The translations under genes and the position numbers were made by a program. A stretch of 64,000 nucleotides of DNA, taken from positions 1-64,000 of the forward strand of contig JANYHK010000119.1 of NCBI GenBank assembly GCA_025359105.1. Direction: 5' to 3'. The notes under the pieces are model-generated. The model worked only from the letters and a program-made list of their open reading frames with translations, did no database searches and was not told the DNA's origin. Below, piece by piece: positions 16,614 to 25,759 of the stretch (position 1 is the stretch's first letter; each line of letters starts with the position of its first letter). Source of the DNA: Myxococcales bacterium (lineage in GTDB: Bacteria; Myxococcota_A; Polyangia; Polyangiales; Polyangiaceae).

Positions 16614-19600
16614 CAGCTCACCACCTGCAGGCGGGTCGCGCGGCGCTCTTGCTCTATCTTCTTGTACTCCCGCGGCACGACCTTGATGAGCTTCACGCGG
16701 TCCCAGCTCGCGAGGAGCTCGGCGCCCTTGCGACTGCGCGTGTGGGCGACGTGCTCTTCGACGAGCTCATGGACGCTCTGGCGGTCGGCGTCGTCGAGAG
16801 GGTCGAGGTCGACCATCGCCTTGTTGCATCGCCACGCGAAGCTGCCGTCCTCGTCGAGGACGAAGGCGAGGCCGCCGCTCATGCCCGCGGCGAAGTTGCG
16901 GCCGGTGGGCCCGAGGACGACGACGACGCCGCCCGTCATGTACTCGCACCCGTGGTCGCCGACGCCTTCGACCACGGCGATCGCGCCGCTGTTGCGGACG
17001 GCGAAGCGCTCGCCCGCGCGCCCGGCGAAGAAGGCGCGGCCGCTCGTCGCGCCGTAGAGCACGGTGTTGCCCACGATCACGTTCGCGTCGGCGCGGAAGC
17101 GCGCGCGCGCAGGCGGGCGAATGGCCAGAACGCCGCCCGACAGCCCCTTGCCGACGTAGTCGTTCGCGTCGCCCTCGAGCGCGAGGAGCATGCCGCGCGT
17201 CGCGAAGGCGCCGAAGCTTTGCCCCGCGGTGCCGGTCACTTCGATCGCGACCTTGCCCTCGGCCAGCCCCTCCTCGCCGTGACGGCGCGCGAGCTCGCCG
17301 GCGAGCCGCGCGCCGAACGCGCGATCCGCGTTGGTGATCGCGACCTGCATGCTGCTCGGCTCGCCGTATTTGATGGACAGGCGCGCCGCGTCGAGCACCG
17401 CCTCGTCGAGCGGGCCGTCCACCGGCGGCGGGAGGCGACCGGTGCAGCGCAGCGGCGCGGCACCTCCGCGTGGGGCCCGCAGAATCTTCGAAAAATCCAG
17501 CATCGCGGCCTTCTTCTGCGCGATGTCCTCCCGAACGCGGATGCAGTCGGCGCGGCCGACCATCTCGTCGAGGGTCCGAAAGCCGAGGCGCGCCATGATG
17601 CGGCGAAGCTCCTCGGCGACGAAGAAGAAGTAGCGGATGACGTGCTCGGGCGTGCCGCGGAACCGCGCGCGCAGGACCGGATCCTGCGTCGCGATGCCGA
17701 CGGGGCACGTGTTGAGGTGGCACTTGCGCATCATCACGCAGCCGCTGGCGACGAGCGGCGCGGTGGCGAACCCGAACTCCTCCGCGCCGAGCAGCGCGGC
17801 GAACGCGGCGTCACGCCCCGTCTTCAGCTGCCCGTCGACCTGCACGCGCACGCGGCCGCGCAGACCGTTCTCCACCAGCACCGATTGCGTCTCGGCGAGT
17901 CCGAGCTCCCACGGCGTGCCCGCGTGCTGGATAGAGCTGAGCGGCGACGCGCCCGTGCCGCCGTCGTGGCCGGCGATCGTGACGCCGTCCGCGTGCGCCT
18001 TGACGACCCCGGCAGCAATGGTGCCGACGCCCGTCTCGCTCACGAGCTTGACGCTCACCTTCGCGCGCGGGTTCACGCTCTTCAGATCGTAGATGAGCTG
18101 CGCGAGGTCTTCGATGGAGTAGATGTCGTGGTGCGGCGGCGGTGAGATCAGCGTCACGCCGGGCGTCGAATGGCGCACCTTGGCGATAACCTCGTCCACC
18201 TTGTGGCCGGGGAGCTGGCCGCCTTCGCCGGGCTTCGCGCCCTGGGCGACCTTGATCTGAAGCTCGTCGGCGTTCACGAGGTAGTGCGCCGTCACGCCGA
18301 AGCGAGCGCTCGCGACCTGCTTGATGGCGCTGCGCTTCCAGTCGCCGTTCGGGCTCTTCGCGAAGCGCGCCGCGTCCTCGCCACCCTCGCCGGAGTTGCT
18401 CTTGCCGCCGATGCGATTCATCGCGACGGCCAGGTTCTCGTGGGCCTCCTTGCTGATGCTGCCGAAGCTCATCGCGCCTGTGGCGAAGCGCTTGACGATC
18501 TCGCTGGCCGGCTCGACCGACTCCACGGCGACCTCCGGCAGCGCGGCGTGCAGCTCCCAGAGTCCCCGCAGCGTGACCGGCCGCTCCCGCTGATCGTTGA
18601 TGAGGCGGGCGTACTCGTCGTAGCTCGCGGCGTCGTCCGTCCGCACCGCCTTCTGCAGGCTCGCGATGGTGCCCGGCGACCAGAGGTGCTTCTCGCCGTC
18701 CCGGCGCCACGCGTAGACGCCGCCTGGTTCGAGGTCGACGTCGGCGTCGCTGCCGCCGGCGCCACCGACGCGGAACCCGGCGGCGTGCCGACCGAGGGCA
18801 TCCTCGGCGATCTCGTCGAGGCCGATGCCCCCCACGCGCGACGTCGTTCCTGGAAAATAACGATCGACGATCGACGCACCGAGGCCGATGGCCTCGAAGA
18901 TCTGCGCGCCCTGGTAGCTCGCGAGTGTGGAGATGCCCATCTTGGACATCACCTTCAAGAGCCCCTTCTTGAGGGCCTTCACGTACGTCGCCGCCTCGAG
19001 CCCCATCGCCGCGACGATCTCGAGCGCGAGGTACGGGTTGATGGCGCCGGCGCCGTAGCCGATGAGGAGCGCCATGTCGCAGACCTCACGCGGCTCGCCG
19101 GACTCGACGATCAGCCCGACGCGCATGCGCAGCCCGGTGCGCAGCAGCGCGTTGTGCACGGCGGCGACGGCGAGGACGCTGGGGATGGCGGCGTGCTCTC
19201 TGTCCACGCCGCGATCGGACAGGACGAGCAGACTGGCGCCGTCGTTCGCGGCCTTCTCGGCGGCGGCGCACAGGCGATCGAGCGCGAGCGCGAGCGACTC
19301 GCCAGCCTGGCCACGCGGCGAGAACAGCGCCGGCAGCGTGGCGACGCGGAAGTCTGCGAGGTGGCTCCCTTTGATCTGCGCGAGCTCGTCGTTCGACAAG
19401 AACGGATGCGGAAGCTCGAGCATCCGGCACTGCCGCGGCGTCTCCTCCAGCAGGTTCCCTTCGCCGCCCACACACGACACGAGGCTCATCACCAGCTCCT
19501 CGCGAATGGGATCGATCGCGGGGTTGGTGACCTGGGCGAACTGCTGCTTGAAGTAGCGGAAAAGCAGCTGCGGAAGCGAAGACAGGACGGCGAGCGGCGC

Positions 19601-21031
19601 GTCGTTGCCCATGCTTCCGGTAGGCTCCTCGCCGGCCTTCGCCATGGGGCCGAGGAGCAGCTCGACGTCCTCGCGCGTGTACCCGAAGGCGCGCTCCTGG
19701 CGCACGCGCTCTTCCTTCTCGAGCGTGTAGATGGCGGGTACCTGCGGGAGGCTCGCGAGCTCTATCTTGTTGTCGGCGATCCACTGCGCGTAGGGGTGGC
19801 GCTTGGCGACCTCGCCCTTGATCTCCTCGTCGTGGAGGAGCTTGCCGCGCGCGGTGTCGACCAGGAGCATCTTGCCGGGCATGAGGCGACCCTTCTCGAG
19901 CACGTCCTCGGGGTCCACGTCGAGGACACCGAGCTCGCTGGCGACGACGACGAGCCCGCCCCGGGTGACGACGTACTTGGCGGGGCGCAGGCCGTTCCGG
20001 TCGAGCGTAGCGCCGATGATCGCGCCATCGGTGAAGAGGAGCGCTGCGGGGCCGTCCCACGGCTCGACGAGCGCGCCCTGGTACTCGTAGAAGGCGCGTC
20101 GCTCCTCCGGCATGTCGGCTTGCGTCGACCACGCCTCGGGGACGAGCATCATCATGACGTGCGCGATCGGCCGGCCGCTCGCGACGAGGAAGTCGACGAC
20201 GTTGTCGAGCGACGCCGAGTCGCTGCCCCCCGGACGGATGATCGGCTTGAAGTCGCCGAGGTGCTCGGCGAAGAGGCTGGAGGACAGGAGGGACTCGCGC
20301 GCGCTCATCCACGTCTGGTTGCCGCGCAGCGTGTTGATCTCGCCGTTGTGCGCGATGTGGCGGTACGGATGCGCGCGCTCCCAGGTGGGGAACGTGTTCG
20401 TGCTGAAGCGGGAGTGGACCAGCGCGATCGAGCTCTTCAGCTCCTGCTCGCGTAGATCGAGGTAGAAGTCGGCGAGGCGCTCGGGCAGGGCGAGGCCCTT
20501 GTAGACGACGGTCTTCGAGGAGCAGCTCGCGACGTAGAAGTCCTCGCCCTCCTTCGACGCGACGCGCCCCGCGCGCTTCCGGATCATGAAGAGCGTGCGC
20601 TCGAACGCCTCCACGTCGCACACGCGACCGATGAACAGCTGACGCATCACCGGGCGGCTGCGCTCGGCGAGGTGGCCGATCACGTTCGGCTCGATCGGCA
20701 CGTCGCGCCAGCCGACGACCTTCTGGTTGTGGTAGCGGACGGTGTCCTCGAGGTGGCGCATCTGGGCGACGCGTCGCGCGGGATCACGCGAGAGGAACAC
20801 CTGCGCGACGCCGTAGTCGCCGGCGCCGGGGAGCTCGATGCCGAGGCGCCACAGGGTGCGCTCGTAGAACGAGTGCGGAATCTGGATGAGGATGCCCGCC
20901 CCATCGCCCGACGCGGGGTCGGCGCCGGCGGCTCCGCGGTGCTTCAGGCGGCGAAGGATCTCGAGCCCCTTCTCCACGACATCGTGGCTCGGGGCCCGAT
21001 GCAGCTCCGCGACGAAACCCAGGCCGCACAT
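16613..21031 (-). CDS. gltB: glutamate synthase (NADPH), large subunit
   Basis: 1472 aa, family length. The protein begins MCGLGF; Cys2 becomes the N-terminal nucleophile of the class II glutaminase domain (about 2-410) after Met removal, which fixes the start at 21031. A central domain follows, then the FMN-binding synthase barrel (about 790-1180) with GMSTGAISYG-like ATGAMSFGSISKEAH, KPGEGGQLPG and DGGTGASP. The [3Fe-4S] cysteines are in CHLNTCPVG. The C-terminal beta-helix has the Gly-rich G-x-x-G-x repeats (GVGDHGCEYMTGG). It forms an operon with gltD. A 19-base palindrome sits 11 bases upstream of the start, a possible operator. Confidence 0.96.
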   Translation of the reverse strand: MCGLGFVAELHRAPSHDVVEKGLEILRRLKHRGAAGADPASGDGAGILIQIPHSFYERTLWRLGIELPGAGDYGVAQVFLSRDPARRVAQMRHLEDTVRYHNQKVVGWRDVPIEPNVIGHLAERSRPVMRQLFIGRVCDVEAFERTLFMIRKRAGRVASKEGEDFYVASCSSKTVVYKGLALPERLADFYLDLREQELKSSIALVHSRFSTNTFPTWERAHPYRHIAHNGEINTLRGNQTWMSARESLLSSSLFAEHLGDFKPIIRPGGSDSASLDNVVDFLVASGRPIAHVMMMLVPEAWSTQADMPEERRAFYEYQGALVEPWDGPAALLFTDGAIIGATLDRNGLRPAKYVVTRGGLVVVASELGVLDVDPEDVLEKGRLMPGKMLLVDTARGKLLHDEEIKGEVAKRHPYAQWIADNKIELASLPQVPAIYTLEKEERVRQERAFGYTREDVELLLGPMAKAGEEPTGSMGNDAPLAVLSSLPQLLFRYFKQQFAQVTNPAIDPIREELVMSLVSCVGGEGNLLEETPRQCRMLELPHPFLSNDELAQIKGSHLADFRVATLPALFSPRGQAGESLALALDRLCAAAEKAANDGASLLVLSDRGVDREHAAIPSVLAVAAVHNALLRTGLRMRVGLIVESGEPREVCDMALLIGYGAGAINPYLALEIVAAMGLEAATYVKALKKGLLKVMSKMGISTLASYQGAQIFEAIGLGASIVDRYFPGTTSRVGGIGLDEIAEDALGRHAAGFRVGGAGGSDADVDLEPGGVYAWRRDGEKHLWSPGTIASLQKAVRTDDAASYDEYARLINDQRERPVTLRGLWELHAALPEVAVESVEPASEIVKRFATGAMSFGSISKEAHENLAVAMNRIGGKSNSGEGGEDAARFAKSPNGDWKRSAIKQVASARFGVTAHYLVNADELQIKVAQGAKPGEGGQLPGHKVDEVIAKVRHSTPGVTLISPPPHHDIYSIEDLAQLIYDLKSVNPRAKVSVKLVSETGVGTIAAGVVKAHADGVTIAGHDGGTGASPLSSIQHAGTPWELGLAETQSVLVENGLRGRVRVQVDGQLKTGRDAAFAALLGAEEFGFATAPLVASGCVMMRKCHLNTCPVGIATQDPVLRARFRGTPEHVIRYFFFVAEELRRIMARLGFRTLDEMVGRADCIRVREDIAQKKAAMLDFSKILRAPRGGAAPLRCTGRLPPPVDGPLDEAVLDAARLSIKYGEPSSMQVAITNADRAFGARLAGELARRHGEEGLAEGKVAIEVTGTAGQSFGAFATRGMLLALEGDANDYVGKGLSGGVLAIRPPARARFRADANVIVGNTVLYGATSGRAFFAGRAGERFAVRNSGAIAVVEGVGDHGCEYMTGGVVVVLGPTGRNFAAGMSGGLAFVLDEDGSFAWRCNKAMVDLDPLDDADRQSVHELVEEHVAHTRSRKGAELLASWDRVKLIKVVPREYKKIEQERRATRLQVVS

Positions 21032-21041
21032 CGGCCGGACT

Positions 21042-21060
21042 ATGCGTCACGATGACGCAT
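21042..21060. promoter_or_regulatory. palindrome upstream of gltB
   Basis: ATGCGTCA (21042-21049) and TGACGCAT (21053-21060) are exact inverse copies around CGA. The element ends 11 bases before the gltB start and 28 bases after the kinase gene stop, on the same strand. An operator or leader hairpin is likelier than a terminator because no T-run follows. Confidence 0.5.
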
Positions 21061-21087
21061 TGCGCTAGCGAAAATAGCCGCAAATCC

Positions 21088-22704
21088 TCAGCGAAACAGC
21101 GCTCGCAGGACCACGACGATGATGACCCACAGGACGAGGACGCCGACGCCCACGATGATGGCGATCGTCGTCCAGCTCGCCCCGCCCCGACGGGTCTGCG
21201 CCGTCGGGGTTTCGCTCTGGGAGGGGCCCCTCTTCTTCAGGATGAAGCCGCCCATCGAATCGGGCCCGAGCCCAGGCGCCGGCGCGGGCCGGATCGGCAT
21301 CACGTGCGTCTTCGCGAAGTCGGGCGCCGGGTCCGGGCTCACGAGGGTCGACATCACGTTCGTCCGGCTCGCGGGCGGCGGCCTGTCGTCGTCCATCATC
21401 ATCGAGCGAGGGCGCTCCACCGGTGGACGGGCGACGGCCACGGTCTCTGCGAGCTCCATGGGGCGCCCCGAGACGCGCGTCTGCGCCTCTTGGCTGCTTA
21501 CCTGGGGGAATGCCCTGTCGAGCTGCTTGGTCAAGTCGTCGGACAGGGGCTCGACGTCGGCGTTCGGGCGCGGGATGTAGTCGTGATCGGTACGCGTCCT
21601 CGGCGAAACCGGCGCGCGTTCGGCGGCCATGGTGGGGAGGTCGTCGGAGTCGTCGCCGTCGTAGATTGCAGAAGCGCCGGTCGGCGGGCGCCGGTTGGTG
21701 GGTGCGCCGGACGATGGCTCGGGGAGGCTGCGCATCATCGTCTTCTCCTGGTCGCTGAGCGGCGCATGAGAAGGCGGCGACTGGGCGATGTCGGCGGCGG
21801 GGGGCCGGCGCAGGACGGCGGCGTACGAGGAGCTGCCCGTGGAGAGCCCGCGGCCCGCGTCGGCCAGCGCGCGTTGCATGGCGCGCGCGCTCGGCCAGCG
21901 CGCGCGCTTGTCGAAGGCGAGCGCGCGGTCGATGACGGCGATGACCGCGGCGGGGACGTCGTTGACCACGGACGCGAGGGAGCGCGCCGGCTGTGACACG
22001 ACGGCCAGGATCTGCGCCGTCGTCGTTGCCGCTTCGTGGACGGCGTGGCCGGACAGCAGCGTGAAGAGCGTGGCGCCGGCCGCCCAGATGTCGGTCAAGA
22101 GGTCGATGGCGTCCTGAACCCCATTGGCCTGCTCCGGCGACATGAACTCGGGGGTGCCGAGGAGCATGCCGGTGGCCGTCATCTCGCCGGCCGCCGCCTG
22201 ACGCATGCGCGCGATGCCGAAATCGAGCACCCTGACCTCCCCCGTCGCGCAGAGGAAGATGTTCTCCGGCTTGATGTCGCGGTGGATGATCCCCTTCTCG
22301 TGGGCGGCGGCGAGCACGTCGAGGACCTGGTCGCCGATCCGCAGCACCTCGATGAGCGGGAGGCGGCCGCCCTTGCGAAGCCGGCGCTCGTCGACGAGCT
22401 CGCCCGTCAGCAAATCCATGACGAGGAACGGCTGCCCCTCGGGGGTCGTGTCGTCGTCGAGCACGCGCACGACGCCGGGGTGCGCGACGGCGTTGGCGGC
22501 GTAGCCCTCGCGCAAGAATCGGCCACGAATGTCGGCGTTTCGGGCGACCTCGCGGTTCAGGACCTTGATCGCGACCCGGTTGCCGTTGCGGTGGGTCGCC
22601 GCGTAGACGGTGGCGACGCCGCCGCGCCCGAGACGAGCGTCGATCCGCCACTTGTCCTTGAGGACCGTGCCGATCCGTGGATCGCTGCTCCCGCCGGCGG
22701 CCAT
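21088..22704 (-). CDS. Ser/Thr protein kinase with C-terminal membrane anchor
   Basis: 538 aa. Kinase domain about 20-290: Gly-loop GRGGVATVY, ATP-binding Lys47 in VAIKVL, catalytic HRDIKPEN at 141-148, DFG at 161-163, and GTPEFMSPEQA. All catalytic residues are present. Residues 300-505 are a Pro/Arg/Ser/Asp-rich linker, probably disordered and phosphorylated. One membrane helix sits near the C-terminus (about 512-533, IIVGVGVLVLWVIIVVVL) with almost nothing beyond it, so no external sensor domain exists. It lies upstream of gltB by 56 bases on the same strand, so GltBD expression or activity may be linked to it. The zinc-ribbon/FHA protein at 12.4 kb is a possible partner. Confidence 0.93.
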   Translation of the reverse strand: MAAGGSSDPRIGTVLKDKWRIDARLGRGGVATVYAATHRNGNRVAIKVLNREVARNADIRGRFLREGYAANAVAHPGVVRVLDDDTTPEGQPFLVMDLLTGELVDERRLRKGGRLPLIEVLRIGDQVLDVLAAAHEKGIIHRDIKPENIFLCATGEVRVLDFGIARMRQAAAGEMTATGMLLGTPEFMSPEQANGVQDAIDLLTDIWAAGATLFTLLSGHAVHEAATTTAQILAVVSQPARSLASVVNDVPAAVIAVIDRALAFDKRARWPSARAMQRALADAGRGLSTGSSSYAAVLRRPPAADIAQSPPSHAPLSDQEKTMMRSLPEPSSGAPTNRRPPTGASAIYDGDDSDDLPTMAAERAPVSPRTRTDHDYIPRPNADVEPLSDDLTKQLDRAFPQVSSQEAQTRVSGRPMELAETVAVARPPVERPRSMMMDDDRPPPASRTNVMSTLVSPDPAPDFAKTHVMPIRPAPAPGLGPDSMGGFILKKRGPSQSETPTAQTRRGGASWTTIAIIVGVGVLVLWVIIVVVLRALFR

Positions 22705-22717
22705 CCGATGGAGCCTA

Positions 22718-22765
22718 TCAGAACGCGAATTGCGCCTGAATTTTCAAGACATCGAGCGTCCCACC
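22718..22765 (-). pseudogene. relic of a porin gene 3' end
   Basis: The minus strand encodes LDVLKIQAQFAF followed by TGA (stop at 22718-22720). The intact porin at 31.8-33.5 kb ends NVVKIQAQFAF and TGA. At DNA level about 32 of the last 37 bases agree, and the match extends a few bases past both stop codons. No upstream open frame belongs to it; the beta-helix lipoprotein gene stops at 22773, in another frame. It is a C-terminal remnant left after deletion or recombination. Confidence 0.7.
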
Positions 22766-22772
22766 CTGCCGC

Positions 22773-24833
22773 TCACAGCGAGCAAGACGCGCCGACGCTG
22801 CAGCAATACGCGCCGCAGTTGAGCGTGCACTTCGCGTCGTCGGCCGTGTAGTAGTCGAACGCGACGGAGCGCTCGCGCGCCGGGAGCTTGCCGACCTTGG
22901 GCGTCGCCTCCGGACCGACCCACGGCCACGGCGTGCCCGCCGGCCACCAGCCGGGCCGCTTCGTGAGGTAGAGCGACGACGGCAAGGCCTGCGTCGACGC
23001 CGGAAGGTTCGCGGTGAGGGGCGACGCGTTCCACATCGTCTTCTGGTTCACGGTGTCGAAGTTGCCGGTCAGCCAGAGCGTGGTCCAGGTCACGCTGGCT
23101 TGGTCGAGGAGGAGAATCGACGGAACGGGTTTGCCGATGTAGGTCTTCGACGTCGCCGCCCCTCCTCCGCCGGTGCCCGTCGTGCCCAGATTCGCGGGCA
23201 GCCCGAGCGCGGCGTTCGTCGTGCTGCCGAGCACGTTGCCGATGACGGTCATCTTGGTGTCGGGGCTATCGAGCTGGAGCGCCCCAACGTTCGAGTACTG
23301 CGGCAAGAACGGCTGGCTCCACACGATCGCGGACGTGGGTTGATTGGCGACGCTCGGCGACCATTGGCTCGACGCGTAGTTCCGGAAGTACGTCAGGTAG
23401 CCCGCGTTGCCGTGCGTCACCGACGCCGCGAGGTGCGGCGCCCAGTTGCCCTCGATGAGCTCCATGTGCGGAAACGCGCAGTGGCAGTCGATCGACGCCT
23501 CCTGAAAACCGTCGTCGTTGCTTCCGTCGCACGCCCACGAGTTGTCGGCGTAGTTGTAGCCGGCGACGTTGCCGCCCCCCGAGTTGTTGAACAGGATGGG
23601 CTTGTTGATGAAGCGTGCGACGTTGTTTTCGACGAGGTTGTCCGCCGCGCCGCACGCCAGCACGATGCCGTAGTTGTCCTGCCCGAAGCCGTAGCTGTAG
23701 GAGTTGTGGACGTGGCTGTCGCGGATCACGCAGCGGTACGTGCCGACGAGGCGCATCGGCATGCCCGACGTCGTCCCGTCGACCTGCACGTCCTTCACCC
23801 AGCTGTAGGCCGCGTTCGAGACCTCGACGCCGCCCGCGTTCTGGCCGGGGTAGCCTCCCGGCCGTCCGCCCTGCACGCGCAGGCTCTCGACGCCGGCCCA
23901 CTTCGTCACCGTTCCGCCTGCCTTCGAGATCTGCGCCTTCTGCGCTGTGGCGAACGTCCAGTGCAGCGGCGTCGTCAACGTGAGCGTGGTGCCGGAGACC
24001 GCCGCGATCTCGACGCGCTCGCTCGTGGCATAGCCCGCCGTGCGCTTGAACGCGCCGCCGCAGTCGCCGTTGTTCACGTCGCCGATGTCCGTCTGATCGA
24101 TCAGCGCGAGATCGCCGACGGCGAAGCCCGCGGCGCTGACGACCTGAATCGCCGTGGTCTCCTTCGGCGCGTCCTTGGCGAGGAGCGGCTGCGACGCCGC
24201 GACGAAGGCGCTGTTGTAACAAACGGTGTCCTTCCCTTTGCCGATCGCCACGACCGGCCCGCCCGCGGTGCTGACGACGGTTGTGGCGCCCGCGCCTTCC
24301 GATCCCGCGCCGCGCAAGACGACGCCGCTCGGCACGGTGATCGTGGCGCCGACGCTGTACGTCCCTGCCGCCAGGAGGACGACTTGATTCTTTCCCTTGC
24401 AGCCGTCGAGCGCGCTCTGGATCGCCGCCGCGGCGTTGCCCGCTTGCACCGGCACCGTCGCGCAGGTCGTCGTGCGGACGGGAAGGCCGTCGGGGCCGAG
24501 CGGATTTCCCGTCGGCGTGTCGGCGAGGATTCCCGGGTTCCACGTGGTGGTGAAGTCCGGATTCAAGAGGCCGGGCGGCGGCGCGTTGCACGGCCCTCCG
24601 TCGCACGTCGCGGGGCCGGCGTCGACGCTCGGTCCGCCGTCCGATCCCGTCGCTCCGTCCGATCCGGGTCCCCCTCCCCCTTCGCCGACGGTCCCGTCGC
24701 CGCCCGCGCCGCCGTCGACGCTGGCGGCAGACGAGTCATCCCCGCCGCCGCACGCGCTCGTGAGCAACGGGGTGAGCACGATCACGAACGAAACGCCGAA
24801 CCAGGACCATCGACGCGCACGTTCAGATCTCAT
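22773..24833 (-). CDS. lipoprotein with right-handed beta-helix (pectate-lyase-like) fold
   Basis: 686 aa from ATG 24833 with GGAGG upstream. Lipobox LTSAC, Cys about 27, then an Asp/Gly/Ser linker to about 85. The rest is beta-helix: VVLLAAGTYSVGATITVPSGVVLRG is the classic opening of polysaccharide-lyase/pectin-lyase-like proteins, and NNVARFI, AGYNYADNSW and IEGNWAPH are rung-type repeats. A Cys-rich end (CTLNCGAYCCSVGASC) closes it. Likely an outer-surface carbohydrate-active or adhesive protein; the catalytic residues are not identifiable by eye. It lies 103 bases after the coiled-coil lipoprotein gene on the same strand, and its stop abuts the porin relic. Confidence 0.75.
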   Translation of the reverse strand: MRSERARRWSWFGVSFVIVLTPLLTSACGGGDDSSAASVDGGAGGDGTVGEGGGGPGSDGATGSDGGPSVDAGPATCDGGPCNAPPPGLLNPDFTTTWNPGILADTPTGNPLGPDGLPVRTTTCATVPVQAGNAAAAIQSALDGCKGKNQVVLLAAGTYSVGATITVPSGVVLRGAGSEGAGATTVVSTAGGPVVAIGKGKDTVCYNSAFVAASQPLLAKDAPKETTAIQVVSAAGFAVGDLALIDQTDIGDVNNGDCGGAFKRTAGYATSERVEIAAVSGTTLTLTTPLHWTFATAQKAQISKAGGTVTKWAGVESLRVQGGRPGGYPGQNAGGVEVSNAAYSWVKDVQVDGTTSGMPMRLVGTYRCVIRDSHVHNSYSYGFGQDNYGIVLACGAADNLVENNVARFINKPILFNNSGGGNVAGYNYADNSWACDGSNDDGFQEASIDCHCAFPHMELIEGNWAPHLAASVTHGNAGYLTYFRNYASSQWSPSVANQPTSAIVWSQPFLPQYSNVGALQLDSPDTKMTVIGNVLGSTTNAALGLPANLGTTGTGGGGAATSKTYIGKPVPSILLLDQASVTWTTLWLTGNFDTVNQKTMWNASPLTANLPASTQALPSSLYLTKRPGWWPAGTPWPWVGPEATPKVGKLPARERSVAFDYYTADDAKCTLNCGAYCCSVGASCSL

Positions 24834-24936
24834 GAGGCTCCCTCCGTCGCGCCGCCCTTGGGCCGCCGGGCGTGGCCTCATGATCGCACGCCGGCGGCCC
24901 TTCGCCAATTCCACGCAAGGGTGGCTCCGCTCTCGA

Positions 24937-25425
24937 TCAGGGCTTGTCGACGAGGGCCTTCAGATCCGTCCAGTCCTTGTCGACACGCGCCTTGGTGTCG
25001 TCCCACTGGACGGCGGTCGCGGATTCGACGGTCTTCAGGTCCGCAGCGAAGGCGGCGCGCCGCGTGCGGATCTGGGAGAGGGTCAGATCGAGATCGGTCT
25101 TCGTCTTTCCGGTCGCCGCTTTCGCCTTCGCCTCGAGGGCCTCGACCTTCTTGTCGAGGTCGATGAGGTCGTTCTGGATCTTGTGCCGATAGTCCTCGCG
25201 CCGCTTGCCGAACTCGGCCTGGGCGGCGGCGATCGTCTTGTCGGCCTCCACCTGCGCGGCGGTCGTTTTGACCACAGCCTCCTTGTTTGCCTCGGCGGTC
25301 TTCTTGTCGGCCTCGGCCTGGGCGGCGTTGGCCTTCTGCTGCTCGTCCGATGCTTTGTCGCATCCGGTGACGAGCGTGAGCGTGAGAGCGAGACCAGCGG
25401 AAGCAAAAATCAGAGCTCGAGTCAT
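24937..25425 (-). CDS. coiled-coil lipoprotein (paralogue 1, intact)
   Basis: 162 aa from ATG 25425. Signal peptide and lipobox LVTGC, with Cys22. The mature protein is a long Ala/Lys/Glu-rich coiled coil (about 30-160; QQKANAAQAEADKK, AKAAT, RRAAFAADLKTVES). No Cys after the lipid Cys. It resembles small periplasmic Lpp-like or heat-shock lipoproteins in plan, but I cannot name a family. Its first 120 codons are nearly identical to those of the gene at 31765, so one is a copy of the other. This copy keeps the helical C-terminus and is probably the ancestral form. Confidence 0.75.
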   Translation of the reverse strand: MTRALIFASAGLALTLTLVTGCDKASDEQQKANAAQAEADKKTAEANKEAVVKTTAAQVEADKTIAAAQAEFGKRREDYRHKIQNDLIDLDKKVEALEAKAKAATGKTKTDLDLTLSQIRTRRAAFAADLKTVESATAVQWDDTKARVDKDWTDLKALVDKP

Positions 25426-25435
25426 GAGAGTCTCC
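25068..25435. repeat. duplicated segment, copy A (5' part of the coiled-coil lipoprotein gene)
   Basis: This stretch matches 31410-31775 in the same orientation with few differences and one 3-base deletion. It covers about 10 bases upstream of the start codon, the signal peptide and about 118 codons. The match ends abruptly inside both coding regions. Confidence 0.85.
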
Positions 25436-25712
25436 TTTGCAAAATTGCAGACGACCGCATCTGGGGCTTGATCGGCTTCGTGTCGATCATCGCTGTGCCT
25501 CGTTTGCGGTTGAACGGCGACGCCTCGCAATGTCCGTGCCGCCAAGATTCGACGACCTCGAGAACGAGCCGCAACGTGGACACGGCGCTGCGGACGAAGC
25601 GGTTTGCTCGGAGCGCCCGAGGCCACGTGGTCGCGGCGGTCGGATCTCGACCAGGGGCAAGCTTGCACGGTGTGGCGGAAATGCGAGCCGGCGAAGGTCC
25701 GTGGCGCGGCGC

Positions 25713-25747
25713 CGCTTCTCGTTGCCGCTCCCGCGTCTGCTGGGGAG
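25713..25747 (+). repeat. relic of a signal-peptide coding segment
   Basis: 34 of 35 bases match 28694-28728, the signal-peptide region of the secreted protein at 28651, same strand; it translates to LLVAAPASAGE. It has no start codon in place and the frame that follows is not a gene. The rest of the gap 25436-25759 shows only the upstream region of the coiled-coil lipoprotein and no other gene. Confidence 0.75.
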
Positions 25748-25759
25748 ACTCGCAGCTTC

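Noticed and set aside
18170-20455. 761-codon plus-strand open frame inside gltB
   Set aside because: It is antisense to an intact glutamate synthase, and its composition is that of a mirror frame.
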